The notes beneath the pieces are model-generated. The model searched no databases and was not told the origin of the DNA. It saw only the letters and a list, made by a program, of their open reading frames with translations. A program made the translations under genes and the position numbers. 61,607 nt of DNA from Ectocarpus siliculosus (Eukaryota; Sar; Phaeophyceae; Ectocarpales; Ectocarpaceae), in assembly GCA_000310025.1 (NCBI GenBank), contig FN649727.1, positions 6,653,138 to 6,714,744 of the forward strand. The letters run 5' to 3'. Shown piece by piece: positions 9,526 through 21,169 of the stretch. Each line of letters begins with the position of its first letter. The first letter of the stretch is position 1.

Positions 9526-12500
9526 TTATCTGCCACCCCGCACCCATTCATCGAGTTGATGGTACAGTCTAGTCGTAGTCTTCTTCGCCTTCGTCGGCGG
9601 ACCATTCATCCTCGTCTGAGTCTTGCTCTTCCTCCGAGGGGTACGCCGAATCGGAGTCTCCGCCGGCGCTCTCCTCGCGCCCTCCTCGCTCTCGGACGAC
9701 GAGGAAACGGAGGGACGGCATGTCGACGCCAACACTTTCTGCACTTTGACAGGGATGCTGCTGGTTGTCGTTAGTCGACGGCAGCATGCGATGATGCTCG
9801 TGATCGGCTCGTCCCCTACATCCGGCGTAGCCCTCTTACCCCCCACCCGGATAAAGTCCTTGCTGAAACGCGCCCGTACATACGCTGCCACGGCTGTTCG
9901 TCCCGCCTCAGACCGGACCTTCGGGCTAACAGGACCATACCAGTGGACCTTGACTGTTCCAGGTGGTGGGCTGCCGGCGATATGGACAACCTCTCCCAAG
10001 ACGAAGGGAGCGGTGGCGGCGTTGAAGAAGACGATCTCGCCGACGGCAGGCGTAGTGGGTGTGGGTGAAGAACGAGTTCTTCTGATCCTCCGTTTGCCAG
10101 GCGACAACGCCGGGGGCGCTTGTGGCAATGGGCGGGAAAGGCCAGCTCTGGCCGCGGCCGGGGGGACCAGAGGGGCCTGCGCCTGTGCGGGCGGGAGAGA
10201 ATCTTTAAGCCATTGTGTTGGGAGATCAAACGGCTTCACCGATCCACCAGTCCGCAGCACGTCCAGCGACCTCTTTTGCTCGTCCAACACCGCCTCCAAT
10301 GTCCCTTGGGGCGCTGCGGTAGGGTAGTACGAAAAACGTATCGATGGGCCCAAACGTCAACAGGGATATTCGAGGCTTCTTCGTGTCGAGGAAAGCGCTA
10401 GTCTGCGCACGGAAAGTCGCCTGTCTTTGCTGTTTAATGCATGGGCTTAGACGGTCTGTCGTATTACTAAAAGTGCGGCATCACAGTGTGGTTATGAAAG
10501 TGAGAGCAACCACTTCCAAGGTACTCTCCAATCACTACTCGCACAAAGGTGGCATGGTTGTACACAGGGCATGGACACATACACGAAAGAATCGGCGTGT
10601 GCTGTGCGTCTGCAGATGCTGATATGGTTCGGATAATGCCGCACAGAAAATCACGTCACCGCTATCCTGAATATCGACGGTGGGGACACGGAAGCCTGTT
10701 GGCGCATGTCTCCCAGGTGCCCGAACTATCAATGAGGATACGCTCTTCTACCTTCCTTACCTAGAGCGAAGGTTGACTCTAGACTGTCTCGGGTCGCTTC
10801 GTTGCGCTTTTTGATCATAGCGATGACGTGCTGTCAACCCGCTTCAGTTGAAAGGGAGGGATGTCGTCGAAAGTAGGTGCTGCGAGAGCGAACATCAGGT
10901 GCGGTTCTCCGTCAAAGTGAGAAAGACCGCTTGGCGTCAAACCATGCCACGAATCGCTGTGCATGTACTGCTTGAACTTCACGGCCACCTGGCCGTCTTG
11001 CTTCTCGATCCGAAAGACCCGGAACCTTGTGATGTTCTTGATTTTCCTCAGGTTAAGCTTGTGCTTGACGAAGAACAAGTCCTTGAAGTTGCCGAGGTTG
11101 CGGAGAGTGGCGCAGTAGACGGGGAGATCCTTGTAGGACTCGGTGAATAGGCGACCAAGTTGAGTTCGCATGAAGATGCTCCTACCGCGGGTTCCGACCG
11201 AAAACCTACAGCCATCGTACAGCGGTCGCAAAGAAGCACACGATTGGCGGCAGGGTGTCGTTGTCGTAGAGTTTTAGATGCGACGAATGGAGCACTTTGG
11301 TTCTGTAACGCTCTGTGTATCCGGTAAGACATGGGTTTAGATCTTGTCCGTGATCCATGTAAGTACACCACGGAGTTATGTGCAAGACGAATTCTTCTGA
11401 GACCTCTCCCCTCGCGGTTCTGTATTAACCGCGTAATGAAGGGCAAGATACAACCATATCCAACATTGCTGAAAGGCAAGTGAACGAATGCCCATCTACG
11501 GGCGAAAAAATATTGAACAAGAAGTACCTGGGGGGCGTTCGGGGGGCGTGTTTCAAATTGCCTCGTTTGCCAGTTTGTTTTTCCTATTTTGAGGCAGTCT
11601 GCGTAGGCGGTTAGAACTCGCAAGTGCCCTCGTGAGCACGCCACCCTACGCCTGGCTGACAAGTGTATCACGAGGAAAGAAACGCCGGGGGGGATTGGGC
11701 GCTTCGCTGGAACGCCTACAAACGCCCGCTACGGAAGGGGAGACACCTCGTATATTTTCGTAGACATACATGGGGCTACCTTGTACAAGTTAGTATTTTT
11801 TTTTCCTTTTTATTTGTTCTGCCAATTCGGAGGGTTACACACGGTCTAGTTGGTAACCTCGAAACCTTCTAGAGGTCAGGTCAGGGGTTCGAATCCCGGC
11901 GTAGGCGAGCTTTTCTTGCAAACTGAGTTTTTCTCTCGCCTCCGCTCCTGGCCGAGTGGATAGCGCTAGTTCGTGTGTACACAGAGGGAAGAGAGTGCTG
12001 AACTCTTCTCGCATTAAAAATCGGAGGCAAAGTACCGCAGGAGGGGAGGGTAGAGAGGGACTCTTCTGTGTGACCACGGGTCGGAATAAACGGCACTACT
12101 ATTATTGCTGTGAGCGCTGATTTGAAGTGAAGAACAAAAAAAAAAAAAAAACACTTTTACTGCCACCCCATTTCGCGTATTTGTGGTGCGACGAACCCAA
12201 CCCGAAACAAAGCGAACCAAGGCCACCACCACTCATGGTCGGCACCTGGGCGGCAACCTCATCTCTAAGTCAACGCAGCGAGACAAAAAGATGTATATCG
12301 ACAGATCTCCTACGGTTGGTTGTCTTTGGAGTTGGCGGTGGTACGGCGGTAAAGCCATGACTCAAACAAACTTTGGCTGCAAACAATCGGGGCGTGGAGA
12401 CGTAAGAAGTACCTGGTACGAATTATCGCGGGAAAGGGCTCACCGAGAAAACACTTGATCGATCTTGATGTGCGTGTGCCCGGCCATCAAGAAGTGCACC

Positions 12501-15030
12501 TCTACCGCAACGACCACGCCCGCCGCGATGAAACCACTCAGGAAGGCCATCACGACGTTGTTCTTGTTTTCCCCGACGCAGTTGTCGACTTGAAAATGGA
12601 GAAGCTCGATGTAAAACCTCTTGCCGCGCGTTGTCCACAACTTGGACAACCGTCTGAGGGCTAGCCAGATGGCCGTACACACGAGGTTACTTCCTGAAAC
12701 ATCGAACAAATGCAACCGAAATTTCAACGGCGTTCTTGAAATAAGGAAGGGTGAAGAAGTGTTGTTTCGTTGTCCCACGGTATCTACACTGTAGTAACTG
12801 TTCGTGGTTGGAACTTGCTAAAGTATATTGACGCTAAAATTCGTTTCAATCTCTTCAGAGTTAATCCGAGCTACATAGTGCTTGTCCCACCGGGGACCAC
12901 CGACGTGGTCATACAATACGTACCGAGTACAGAATCGACTTAAGCGATACAGCAGTGGTGAGACTACTGCAGTAGGAACATGGAGTATTTGTTTTTTTAC
13001 TTTGAATTTATCACGCCTGTGAAGAAGTTCCGAATGCACCAAGCTTCGTGCTGCTCTGGGCTCTCGTTTGCTGTTCCTGGTACGTACTGCTTTCCACCAT
13101 TATTGATCGCAAACCGATCTGGCAGTTTTTTGCAGGGTAATCTTGTTAACATAGGTTTATTGTTCCCCAAGCACAGCTGGCTCGGGGAAGGCGAGGTAGG
13201 AACGGAAATAACAGCGTGTTTTCTTGGCTTACCTCCGCCTGTGGTAAGTGGCGCGAAGTGCACGTCCACGAACGCCCCTTCCACCATCACCGCCATCACC
13301 TTCGTGCGTTCGGAGAAGCCGCTGCAGGTATCGGAGGGGCATCATTCAGAGCGTAGCGTAAGGCGAGTGGGTGTGTGTGCTGATTACACCTACCGACAAG
13401 CTCCAGCATTGACTCTTAAAAGGTCAAGATAAACACGTGCAGAAGAAACAGTGTTGATAGATTTTGCCCAACGTAACCTTAAGACACTGTTCAGCGGTGT
13501 TTCGTCATTGTGTATAAGGTGAACCCAAATACGTTCTATTTGTTGCCCTATAAGCAGCGCCGATTAACTTATGTGTGACACTGCGCAGGTGCTGGCCCTC
13601 GTGACGTCAAGGAATTGCCAACCCTTGCAACGTCGGTTCGGTCATATGTCCGTCTGGTACACGAATATTCAACCCTCGACATGAGGGTCCCTCGTCGTCT
13701 TGCGATCAGGGGTACGGAAAATAAACCCGGTGACGCAAAATAGAGCAGTTTACCCAGCAGTGTGCATACCTTTGAGTAGCGATAAACTTAGCCCAACGCA
13801 AGGAGGCCGCCGAAATAGAGGAACGACGACGAAGAAGGGCACAGCATCGAAAACGTAGCAGTTCGCCCCACTGTTATCTCCCTTTAATGTAGATTCGGGA
13901 AGAAAATTTAGACTAGAGCTGATAAAGTTGGGATTGTCGGCGGCCGTCTGATATACAACCGCATATCGCGAACACTCGCCTTTCCGCCAAGTGACAGTGA
14001 GGATAGACACACGGGAAGTGGTAGCGTGTTTGACAGGCGGCGTCGACCGTCATCACGACCCGCTTCCGTTCGCCTGCTCTCGTTTGGCCGCCTCCATGCG
14101 GGACGTGAGGACTTGTCTATCCTTGGGCACCATCTGCACACCAAACACACGAACGCCCAACGCCATTAGACTATTTTCCTGTGAGGCTTGAGAAACGAGG
14201 ATCGTCGAAGGTAAGAGATACGCGTATATCAGCTTCTATGCGATCATCATGAAGCACTTGTGCGAAAATCTCGGGATCTGCGTCCTAGCCAAGTCTAGCA
14301 CGATAATCGCTTGCCAGATAAAAATATTTGTTCAGATCGGACTCCGCGGGGCGGGGGGCTTCTCGTCTGAGTAGCTCTCTGGTCTGTCAGTTGAAGATAA
14401 ATGACGCCAACTGAATGTGTAATATTTTGCGCTCCAGCCCGTCCAAAAGGGTATCAGCCAGCTAAGGTCGGATATTGCTGTTATGTTATACGTTAACAAT
14501 AATGGTTAGCGTCTCAACCCTGTCGAGCCCTCAAAGCGTCTATTCCACCCCGTCTAGCCCAAAATGTGATGGACCGGCATTGCTAGATTGGTGCACCTCG
14601 TGGTGAGCCTGTTGTCTTCGGATGAGGTTAGCCCGTCTGTGGCTGTCCTGAACGGGTTGGACACCTGGGGCGCCGTGTAGTTTCTCGTTCAGCTCCGTGC
14701 ACTCGGTACACTCATGAAGTCTCCAAACTTCGTAACTTTGACGAGTGGCCTCGCCTTCTTCCACGTCTTGTTGAAGTACGACGCGCTGAATGGACGGTGA
14801 TCCTGTCCACGGACACGCTGCTCGTTCTCGACGAAACGCTGGAAGAGCTCCTTCGATACATGGGCAGGGGCAAATGCGGAGGTGGCGTTTTTAAACTTGG
14901 CCACGGGCGGGCACATAGCAGAACAACTATCACACGAGGAAACCGCTCTCCTCTTGAATATCCATAATTTCGAGGGGAAAATACGCCTTGAACGAGTGGG
15001 ACCCATGGGATTAGCGGCAACCTCAAACAC
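9526..15030 (-). pseudogene. Transposase of DUF7869-like family, decayed
   Basis: Minus-strand pieces in family order. 15030-14715: VSKELFQRFVENEQ, then SASYFNKTWKKARPLVKV. 14715-14540: HECTECTELNEK to QQAHHE and a degenerate LDGVE, reached by a one-base frameshift at about 14715. About 12700-12444: SNLVCTAIWLALRRL, QVDNCVGENKNNVV, FLMAGHTHIKIDQVFS. 11181-10839: joined in phase (donor GTGAGC at 12443, acceptor TAG at 11182), with RVFRIEKQDGQVAVKFKQ. About 10300-9526: DEQKRSLDVLRTGG, GEIVFFNAATAPFVLGEV, Ser/acidic tail. DNC-ENKN and GHTH-x-x-ID-x-FS are hallmarks of a transposase-like family I know as DUF7869; exact name from memory. The frameshift and missing joints around 14500-12700 suggest a dead copy. 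A SINE sits in the intron at 11842-12152. Confidence 0.65.
11842..12152 (+). mobile_element. tRNA-derived SINE, copy 1
   Basis: About 310 bp ending in poly(A) (12135-12151). The head has an A-box (GGTCTAGTTGG) and a perfect B-box (GGTTCGAATCC). A second A-box-like block (TGGCCGAGTGGATAGCG) follows, with a weak second B-box (GGGTCGGAATAAA) near the 3' end. Same family as 16308 and 23160. No target duplication was convincing. Confidence 0.85.
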
Positions 15031-16251
15031 ACAAATCGCGAGAATACGATTTCAGTCGCTGGGCGCCTTTTGACACATATGACGGGACACGGTCGAATGT
15101 TCATGGGTTGAGACTCGAAACCCATGTCAATACTCCTGCAAGTTCTGCAACAACATCTTCGTAGAGAGGGTTGCCAAAACATGCGCCCACTAGGGCTATA
15201 CGTTCCAGACGGGATTCACCTACAAGACTCAGACATTCAAAGGGCTGACCATTTCCTTCCACAGGTAATTTGATCCCGATGGCCGCGCACGACAACGCTG
15301 ATACCGCAATGTGATAAAAATGCAGAGGTGCGTGCTCACAAACAAAGACCGTGGTGCAAAGCAGTTCGAAGACCATTTCGCCAATACGGAGGCACCCCCA
15401 TGTAGAGCTAAGGCGGGCTATCGTACGTACGTAGGGATCTACTGGAATTCCTAGCAACAAATCTGCTTGATTTGGAGAACACGGCAACCTCTATATATTG
15501 CGAGCCCCCATAACCACGAAACTGTTGCGTATCATATAGCACCGCGCAACGGAGTGTGATAAACGTCGTTACAAAATGCATCAGAACAACAAATACCCCC
15601 CATCTGCGGCTTGGTTGATGCATATACGCGTGCTGGCTCCTGTTATGACATGCAGAGGGGGGCCGGGTTTAGTGCAGGGGTGTGTCCAGAGATTTTACGT
15701 GCACTAGCGGGCACCTCCACTACTCAGAAGAGTGCCTCAATAGTGCAGGACCTGTGCTATTGAGGGCGCTGGTCAAGAGATTGTACCTGCACTTACCGGG
15801 CACCTGCATTATTCAACCTGCACTTTACCGGCCCCCCCTCTATACTACACTTCTCCCTGTTGTCTTCACCCTGTTGTATTTATTGACGCTTTACTTCTTA
15901 TGTCTATCGTCGTCGGCGCGGTCGTTTTGTCCACGTGAAACGCATTAAGCAGTAAGTCGCATAAACTTGGACCGAATGTAGACGGTCGACTACTCCATGA
16001 CCAAGAGGATGACAGAATCAGATGATGGGTGAATTATTCCCGAAACCTGTCGACAGGACTGTTCCAACGCCACAATCGGCACCGCTGTTATTGCTGCAGA
16101 CTATGATGATACAGTTTGTGCATGAATATAAGGTTCGGTCCAGGGGTGCGTGGTATCTTAGACTATGTCACCGGTAAATGTAAGTCAACAACAGTTCTAC
16201 CGCACACACGTGGCCAATCGGCTCATCGAAAAACCTTATACAGGGAGGACG
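15031..16251. other. No gene recognised; short repeats
   Basis: One 128-codon minus-strand open frame (15101-15487) shows no known motif. At 15690-15830 short blocks of the type GTGCACTAGCGGGCACCT recur three times, a degenerate minisatellite. Confidence 0.4.
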
Positions 16252-17370
16252 AAGTCAACCCTCTGGAGGGTTTCCATTTTTGTTCGGTTTTGACCTGCGC
16301 CAACCGGCCCCGGTGGCCTAGTTGGTATCCGCGAAACCTTCTAGCGGTCAGGTCAGGGGTTCGAATCCCGGTGTAAGCGAGCTTTTCTTGCAAAGTGAGT
16401 TTATCTCTCGCTTCCGCTCCTGGTGTAGTGGATAGCGCTCGTTCGTGTGTACACAGAGGGAAGAGAGTGCTGAACTCTTCTCGCATAAAAAACTGAAGGC
16501 AAAGTACCGCAGGAGGGGAGGGTAGAGAGGGGCTCTTCTGTGTGACCACGGGTTGGAGTAAACGGCACTGGTGCTGTGAGCGCTGATTTGAAGTGAAGAC
16601 AAAAAAAAAAGAAAAAAAAAAGGGTACAATATAAGGAATTTTTCCGGTCAACCCTCTGAGGGACTTGAGAACAGACCCTCTAGAGGGTATTGATACTGTT
16701 TCCTCAAGAGGGTTATGAAGCCTCTAGAGAGTTGCCAAATCCAACCCTCTAGGGGGGTCGCGTGTCAAAGTCCCTCTGAGGGCTGACTAAAAAAGCTCCT
16801 TTTATACCCATGGGGGGCCGAAAAACACGAAAACCCTCTAGAGGATATTCTGTTTGTAGCCTCTGCAAGCTGAGAAGACCCCCAGGGGGCTGCCAAGTTC
16901 ATCCCTCTAGAGGGTTTTGTGTGTTTCAGTCCCTCAGAGGGTTAACTGCAAAAATTCCTTATACCCGATGGGGGGCGAAGAAAAAATGAAAAACCTCCAG
17001 AGGATATTCTGTTTGCAGCCTCTGCAGGCTGAAAAAACCTCCAGAGGGTTGCGAAACCTAGCCCCCTGAGAGGCTTGTGTGTTCAAGTCCCTCAGAGGGT
17101 TGTTTGCCCATATTTCCTTATCCCCTATTGGGGGCATAGAAAAATGAAAAGCCTCTCGAGGATTTTTTGTTCGTAGCCTCTGAAGGCTGAGAAGACCTCC
17201 AGAGGGTTGGTAAAGTCAGCCAGCTAGCTAGGGGGTTTGTGGGTTCAAGTCCCTCAAAGGGTTCTTTGTCCATATTTCCTTATTCCCTACGGGGGATCAA
17301 GAAAAAATGAAAGCCTCTCGAGGATAATCTTGTCTGTACCCTCTCTGCATGCTGAAAAGACCCCCAGAGC
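16252..17370. repeat. ~160-bp tandem satellite rich in CCTCTAGAGGG
   Basis: Degenerate units carry a fixed order: TTCCTTA..CC-A-TGGGGG, then GCCTCT-GAGGAT, GCCTCTGCA-GCTGA, AGACC-CCAGAGGG, and TCAAGTCCCTCAGAGGGTT. The TTCCTTA landmark falls at about 16797, 16955, 17114 and 17276, giving a period of 158-162 bp. The motif GTCAACCCTCTG-AGGG lies on both sides of the SINE at 16308-16621, so the SINE entered the array. Confidence 0.8.
16308..16621 (+). mobile_element. tRNA-derived SINE, copy 2
   Basis: Same structure as copy 1: A-box TGGCCTAGTTGG, B-box GGTTCGAATCC, a second A-box-like block (TGGTGTAGTGGATAGCG), B-box remnant GGGTTGGAGTAAA, and an A-rich tail interrupted by one G. Inserted inside the 160-bp satellite. 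Confidence 0.85.
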
Positions 17371-17896
17371 CTTTTTAAGGTTTTTAGTTTTGAAACCCCA
17401 CTGTATACGGTACACTACGCAAATTTGCACAAACGCTGAGGAGACAGGTTTCTATTAGATCCATCTTATATTACTGAACAATAAGAGCGCGTGTTGTACG
17501 TGACACGCTACACGCACGCGCTTACAACGCGCAGCCCCCCGCCCACGCCCTCTCATTCAATTCCAAGATTATCCCATACCTTTTACGTGGCATGAAAAAA
17601 AGCGTTCGCCATGCGCAAATCCTGGTCTGTACTCTATATCTCTCTGCTTCCGATGGATATTCATCAACGCACATCTCGCCAACGAAAGCCCCTGCATCTC
17701 CTCCCAAAAGCCTTCATTCATCATTTTGCCTTTACCTAAACAAGGAAAATGTTGTCTCATACCGCTCCCCCTGGGGATCCCCTGTGTAAACTGATAAAAA
17801 ACGCCTCCTGTTGGACCATCTCGTCACACAAGAGTCAAAAAAACTGTGGACTGGGATACGACATCATGCACGGCGAGAAACTACATAGCACTGGAT
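17371..17896. other. No gene recognised
   Basis: AT-richer spacer between the satellite and the inverted repeat. Small open frames only; no motif. Confidence 0.4.
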
Positions 17897-18155
17897 GAAC
17901 GGGTTAGTCAGTCGTACGGATAAGTTTGTTGCCTTCCTGGCAAACTGCCTCCTTGTCCTGCACCGACTCGAGGTCGCCGCCCTGGTCGCCGCTTTGTCCG
18001 CCGTTGCCGTCGACTTGTTCGTTCCCTTCTTCACCATTGCCGTCGACCTGCTCCTGCTGACCCTCGCGGTCGTGCCCCTTTTCGTGCCCCGACTCGTCGC
18101 CGTCGCCTTCTTGCTCGTTCCCCTCGACCCGGTCGCCGAGCCCGTCCGTCCCGGC
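17897..18155 (+). repeat. Left arm of 259-bp inverted repeat beside gap
   Basis: Near-perfect reverse complement of 18387-18645 (one visible mismatch near the outer end: TCAGTCGTACGG versus TCAGCCGTACGG). The arms abut a run of exactly 100 N, which points to a mis-joined or unresolved assembly end as much as a real palindrome. Confidence 0.85.
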
Positions 18156-18157
18156 CT

Positions 18158-18257
18158 NNNNNNNNNNNNNNNNNNNNNNNNNNNNNNNNNNNNNNNNNNN
18201 NNNNNNNNNNNNNNNNNNNNNNNNNNNNNNNNNNNNNNNNNNNNNNNNNNNNNNNNN
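18158..18257. other. Assembly gap, 100 N
   Basis: Exactly 100 ambiguous bases, the conventional size for a gap of unknown length. Confidence 0.98.
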
Positions 18258-18638
18258 CGATCACGGAATGACACCCCCAACTATAGCACTAATAATTCCA
18301 AACACCGTGTCCCTGAGTGTCCACGAGAAGATTTCTCGTCGGACAGCGATAACGAGGAGGGCGAAAGAAAATGCGACGACGACGACGCCGGGACGGACGG
18401 GCTCGGCGACCGGGTCGAGGGGAACGAGCAAGAAGGCGACGGCGACGAGTCGGGGCACGAAAAGGGGCACGACCGCAAGGGTCAGCAGGAGCAGGTCGAC
18501 GGCAATGGTGAAGAAGGGAACGAACAAGTCGACGGCAACGGCGGACAAAGCGGCGACCAGGGCGGCGACCTCGAGTCGGTGCAGGACAAGGAGGCAGTTT
18601 GCCAGGAAGGCAACAAACTTATCCGTACGGCTGACTAA
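18258..18638 (+). CDS. Acidic Gly/Asp/Glu-rich protein, partial
   Basis: Plus-strand frame open from the gap to a stop at 18638. It begins near RSRNDTPNYS, then DFSSDSDNEEGERKCDDDDAG, then repeated blocks such as VDGNGEEGNEQ and VDGNGGQSGDQ, ending EGNKLIRTAD. The composition suits a soluble, disordered acidic segment. Because the DNA is repetitive, the minus strand gives a long hydrophobic Val/Leu frame and another plus frame is Arg/Thr-rich. Choosing this frame rests on composition only, and the 5' end is lost in the gap. Confidence 0.3.
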   Translation, partial: RSRNDTPNYSTNNSKHRVPECPREDFSSDSDNEEGERKCDDDDAGTDGLGDRVEGNEQEGDGDESGHEKGHDRKGQQEQVDGNGEEGNEQVDGNGGQSGDQGGDLESVQDKEAVCQEGNKLIRTAD

Positions 18639-18645
18639 CCCGTTC
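18387..18645 (-). repeat. Right arm of 259-bp inverted repeat
   Basis: Reverse complement of 17897-18155. It contains repeated GTCGACGGCAA / GGGAACGA units of about 9-12 bp, which keep several frames open at once. Confidence 0.85.
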
Positions 18646-18659
18646 AGACAGCACCAGCG

Positions 18660-19820
18660 TCGAGGCCATTATGCATGATGTCGTTGCCTTCAGCCTCGTC
18701 GTCGCCCCCTGTGTTTCACATACGTACATGACGTGGGGTTAAAGAAAAATTGTAGCATTCATTAGAATAGGTGTTTGGAAGCAGGGGCTATATGTGCGCG
18801 TTCACGGAAGGGTTGACCATGGATGCGTAAGAATTAGGGGTACTAGCGTTAGTTAATGGCCTACAGAGGGCGAGGTGAGGTTTGTGCGGACGGGTAGTAC
18901 CAGAGCCTTTCGTGTTAGAGAGAGTCTCGAAGGTCCTGGCGCATGGGGTTGAAGCGCTAGAAGGCGGTTTAAAGGCGCCTACCCGGCGTCAGGCGTTGCG
19001 CCCCACACGAAAAAGACAGTGTACCCCATTTTGTGCCAAAATACGCGGGGTATACCCCATTGTGTCAATTGCCGTAAAATTAATCCAGGAAGAAACGGCT
19101 CTTGTGGACATTTTCAATAACATACAAACGCCTTTTTTTTCGTGCAGGGCGTAAGGACTTGGATTGCTATCTACGACTGCAGAGCGCGACACCAAGGAAA
19201 TCTTCAAAGTTGTGACGTCATATGAAGGGAGATGTCAGGATAGACACGACGAACGTGAAAAAGGTTTTGTGTTGTCACCTTGGAGGTACGGGGAGAACGC
19301 TATCTTGGCGCTATCCTCGGTTATCACATCGGAGTGCAGGAGCTCTCCAACTGGGCGCCCGGGTCTCGTGGTGAAGCGTAACGCTGCAGCGCACACACTG
19401 CAGCAAGTATTCATGCGTACACATTGATAACAACATAGCAGGCAGTGAGGTTTAGTGCGGCGAACATCCAATACCACGATTGCATTTCCATGCAGTGAAG
19501 GACACACATGGGGTTTCGCTGAAAAAGTGTTCTTGAGCCAGGCAAGTGTCGCTAAGGTTCTGAGAAACATAACTCACGATCCCCGGGATCGTGGCGTTTG
19601 ATACATCAACAGAAAGGCCTTGGGCACGGGTACTAGTAGAACCAAATTGGAGGTCGAACAATATTAGGGCACCTCATTTTCATCTAGATATCAACCATAT
19701 CTCAAGTACACACAACACTACAACCAAGATGATATGTTGTATGCAACACCCGAACCCGGGGGGGGGTTAGAAATAACCCCGGTCGATCGCACACCAAAAA
19801 CTCTCCGGGGCATGAATCTC
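18660..19820. other. No gene recognised
   Basis: Minus-strand frame 19661-19452 (SVDVSNATIPGIVSYVSQNL) has protein-like composition but no partner exon in matching phase. Otherwise nothing supported. Confidence 0.35.
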
Positions 19821-20885
19821 TTACATTGAGGCGCAGACCAGACATATGCTACCCCAAACATGCCGGAAGTACCAAGAACAGCACACACATCCATCACATT
19901 CCACTAACACTTTACTTGAGCCCCCCTCCCCTACCTCTCCCCATTGTTTGCAATTCAAGAGCGAGCACATGCACAACTTCCGAAAGGAGGTACTGGGCTT
20001 CGCGGTAATTTCCTTCCGTAAAAATGGTGTCCCGGACGACGATAGTCGATGACTAGATTGATGGAGCACAACTAGGTCCTCGAATACCATCACGCCACTC
20101 TACACCCGCGGCTACAACCACACCCGTGCTGTACACAACACCAACCAATCAAATGCAACTAACCCACAGGCTGTTGTGGCCGTCTTCTAGCCCCTTGAAC
20201 ATAGAGTGGTTGCCCTTGTCGAAGATCTTCAAGCGATCTTCAAGCTCCGCGTAGAGTCGTGAAGAACCCTCGGGAGGGCCCTCAGCAACTTGTTCCAAGC
20301 ACGCTGCAGACGTGGGCTCCATACGAAGCATGTTAGTCCACTGGTGATGATCGGTAGGTAAAACTGATTTCGAGGGAAATGACGTACATGCAACGGGGGA
20401 AGAACACAAGCATCGGACATACAGCAGTATGGTGAGGTGCTATAGGGACGAGGGTCTATCGACGATCCGTGAAACGTTTCTTCTCGATGTCATCGTCGTC
20501 AATCCTTCTGCACATAGGCGCATCGATCAATCGCACCAAAAACTAGCATCCGTTCTCGGATCGAGAAACCAGCCAATTTGTAGGCATAGTCTACAAATTT
20601 ATGTATTTTCAGCAACAAGGAGTCTTCACACAGTACAGCAGTGGAGTTCAGAAACACACATAATTACGATCCAATGGCCACTGCATTTATTTCTGGTCGG
20701 CACTCTTAAAGCATGGTGAACAAACGGCGGTCGACATATTTTAACAGCCTCGATGTCCGCGGGCCGCGGGGATATTGAATATGAAACCTGGAACCTAAGT
20801 CTTCAGTGGATATGATGCTCCCCTCGCGACCTTGACGCCTTTTCCATTTTGGATTGGGTGCAGTTCTTCCACCACCAGAATTCAT
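19821..20885 (-). CDS. Anonymous three-exon protein (predicted)
   Basis: Model: exon 1 20885-20831 (MNSGGGRTAPNPKWKRRQ, phase 1 donor GTCGCG), exon 2 20363-20164 (starts in the matching phase; LPTDHHQWTNMLRMEP, GSSRLYAELEDRLKIFDK, FKGLEDGHNSLW; donor GTTAGT), exon 3 20099-19821 (SGVMVFEDLVVLHQSSHRLS..., Cys-rich end CDGCVCCSWYF, stop). Joining gives about 178 residues with all phases matching. No family recognised. Exon 3 could instead be spliced at 19934 (GTAGGG) to something further on. Support is splice and phase consistency plus protein-like composition only. Confidence 0.4.
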
Positions 20886-21169
20886 GCTCAAGTTATAACA
20901 CCCCCTGCTCATCCTCCCTTTGATGTCAATCTCTCAGACGACGCCATGAACGCTGTTTCTGGTCGGCGTTCCGACTTCATGTCAGCCCAGAGGCGTGCGG
21001 CTCGGGAGGCTCTGCATGGTCTCGTCGACATCATTCATTCGCGATGGTCGTTGCGTACCCCCTTTTTTAGAGGGTGAGCCAGACCCTGAGTCAGAGCCAG
21101 AAGAAATCGTGGACGGTATTTCCTACCTGGTGGTCGACGGGAACTGCACCGAAGCAGAAAAGGTGTGCT
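20832..21169 (+). pseudogene. Anonymous coding fragment with frameshift
   Basis: Plus-strand frame DDAMNAVSGRRSDFMSAQRR...LHGLVDIIHSRW runs to about 21060. It is carried on in the next frame after a T-run as FLEGEPDPESEPEEIVDG and YLVVDGNCTEAEK, ending at a possible donor (GTGTGC, 21170). The join needs a one-base shift in the run of six T, so this is either a decayed gene or a sequencing slip. A possible further exon (KYETIKGVGDEVLVVLEFAQ, 21271-21330) follows. It overlaps the start of the opposite-strand model 19821-20885, so at most one may be real. Function unknown. Confidence 0.3.

Noticed and set aside
11842-12152. tRNA gene suggested by A-box and B-box
   Set aside because: No cloverleaf could be formed, the sequence continues for 310 bp to poly(A), and three copies exist: a SINE, not a tRNA.
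17864-18638. 247-codon frame across the N run
   Set aside because: Crosses an assembly gap of unknown length and an inverted repeat.
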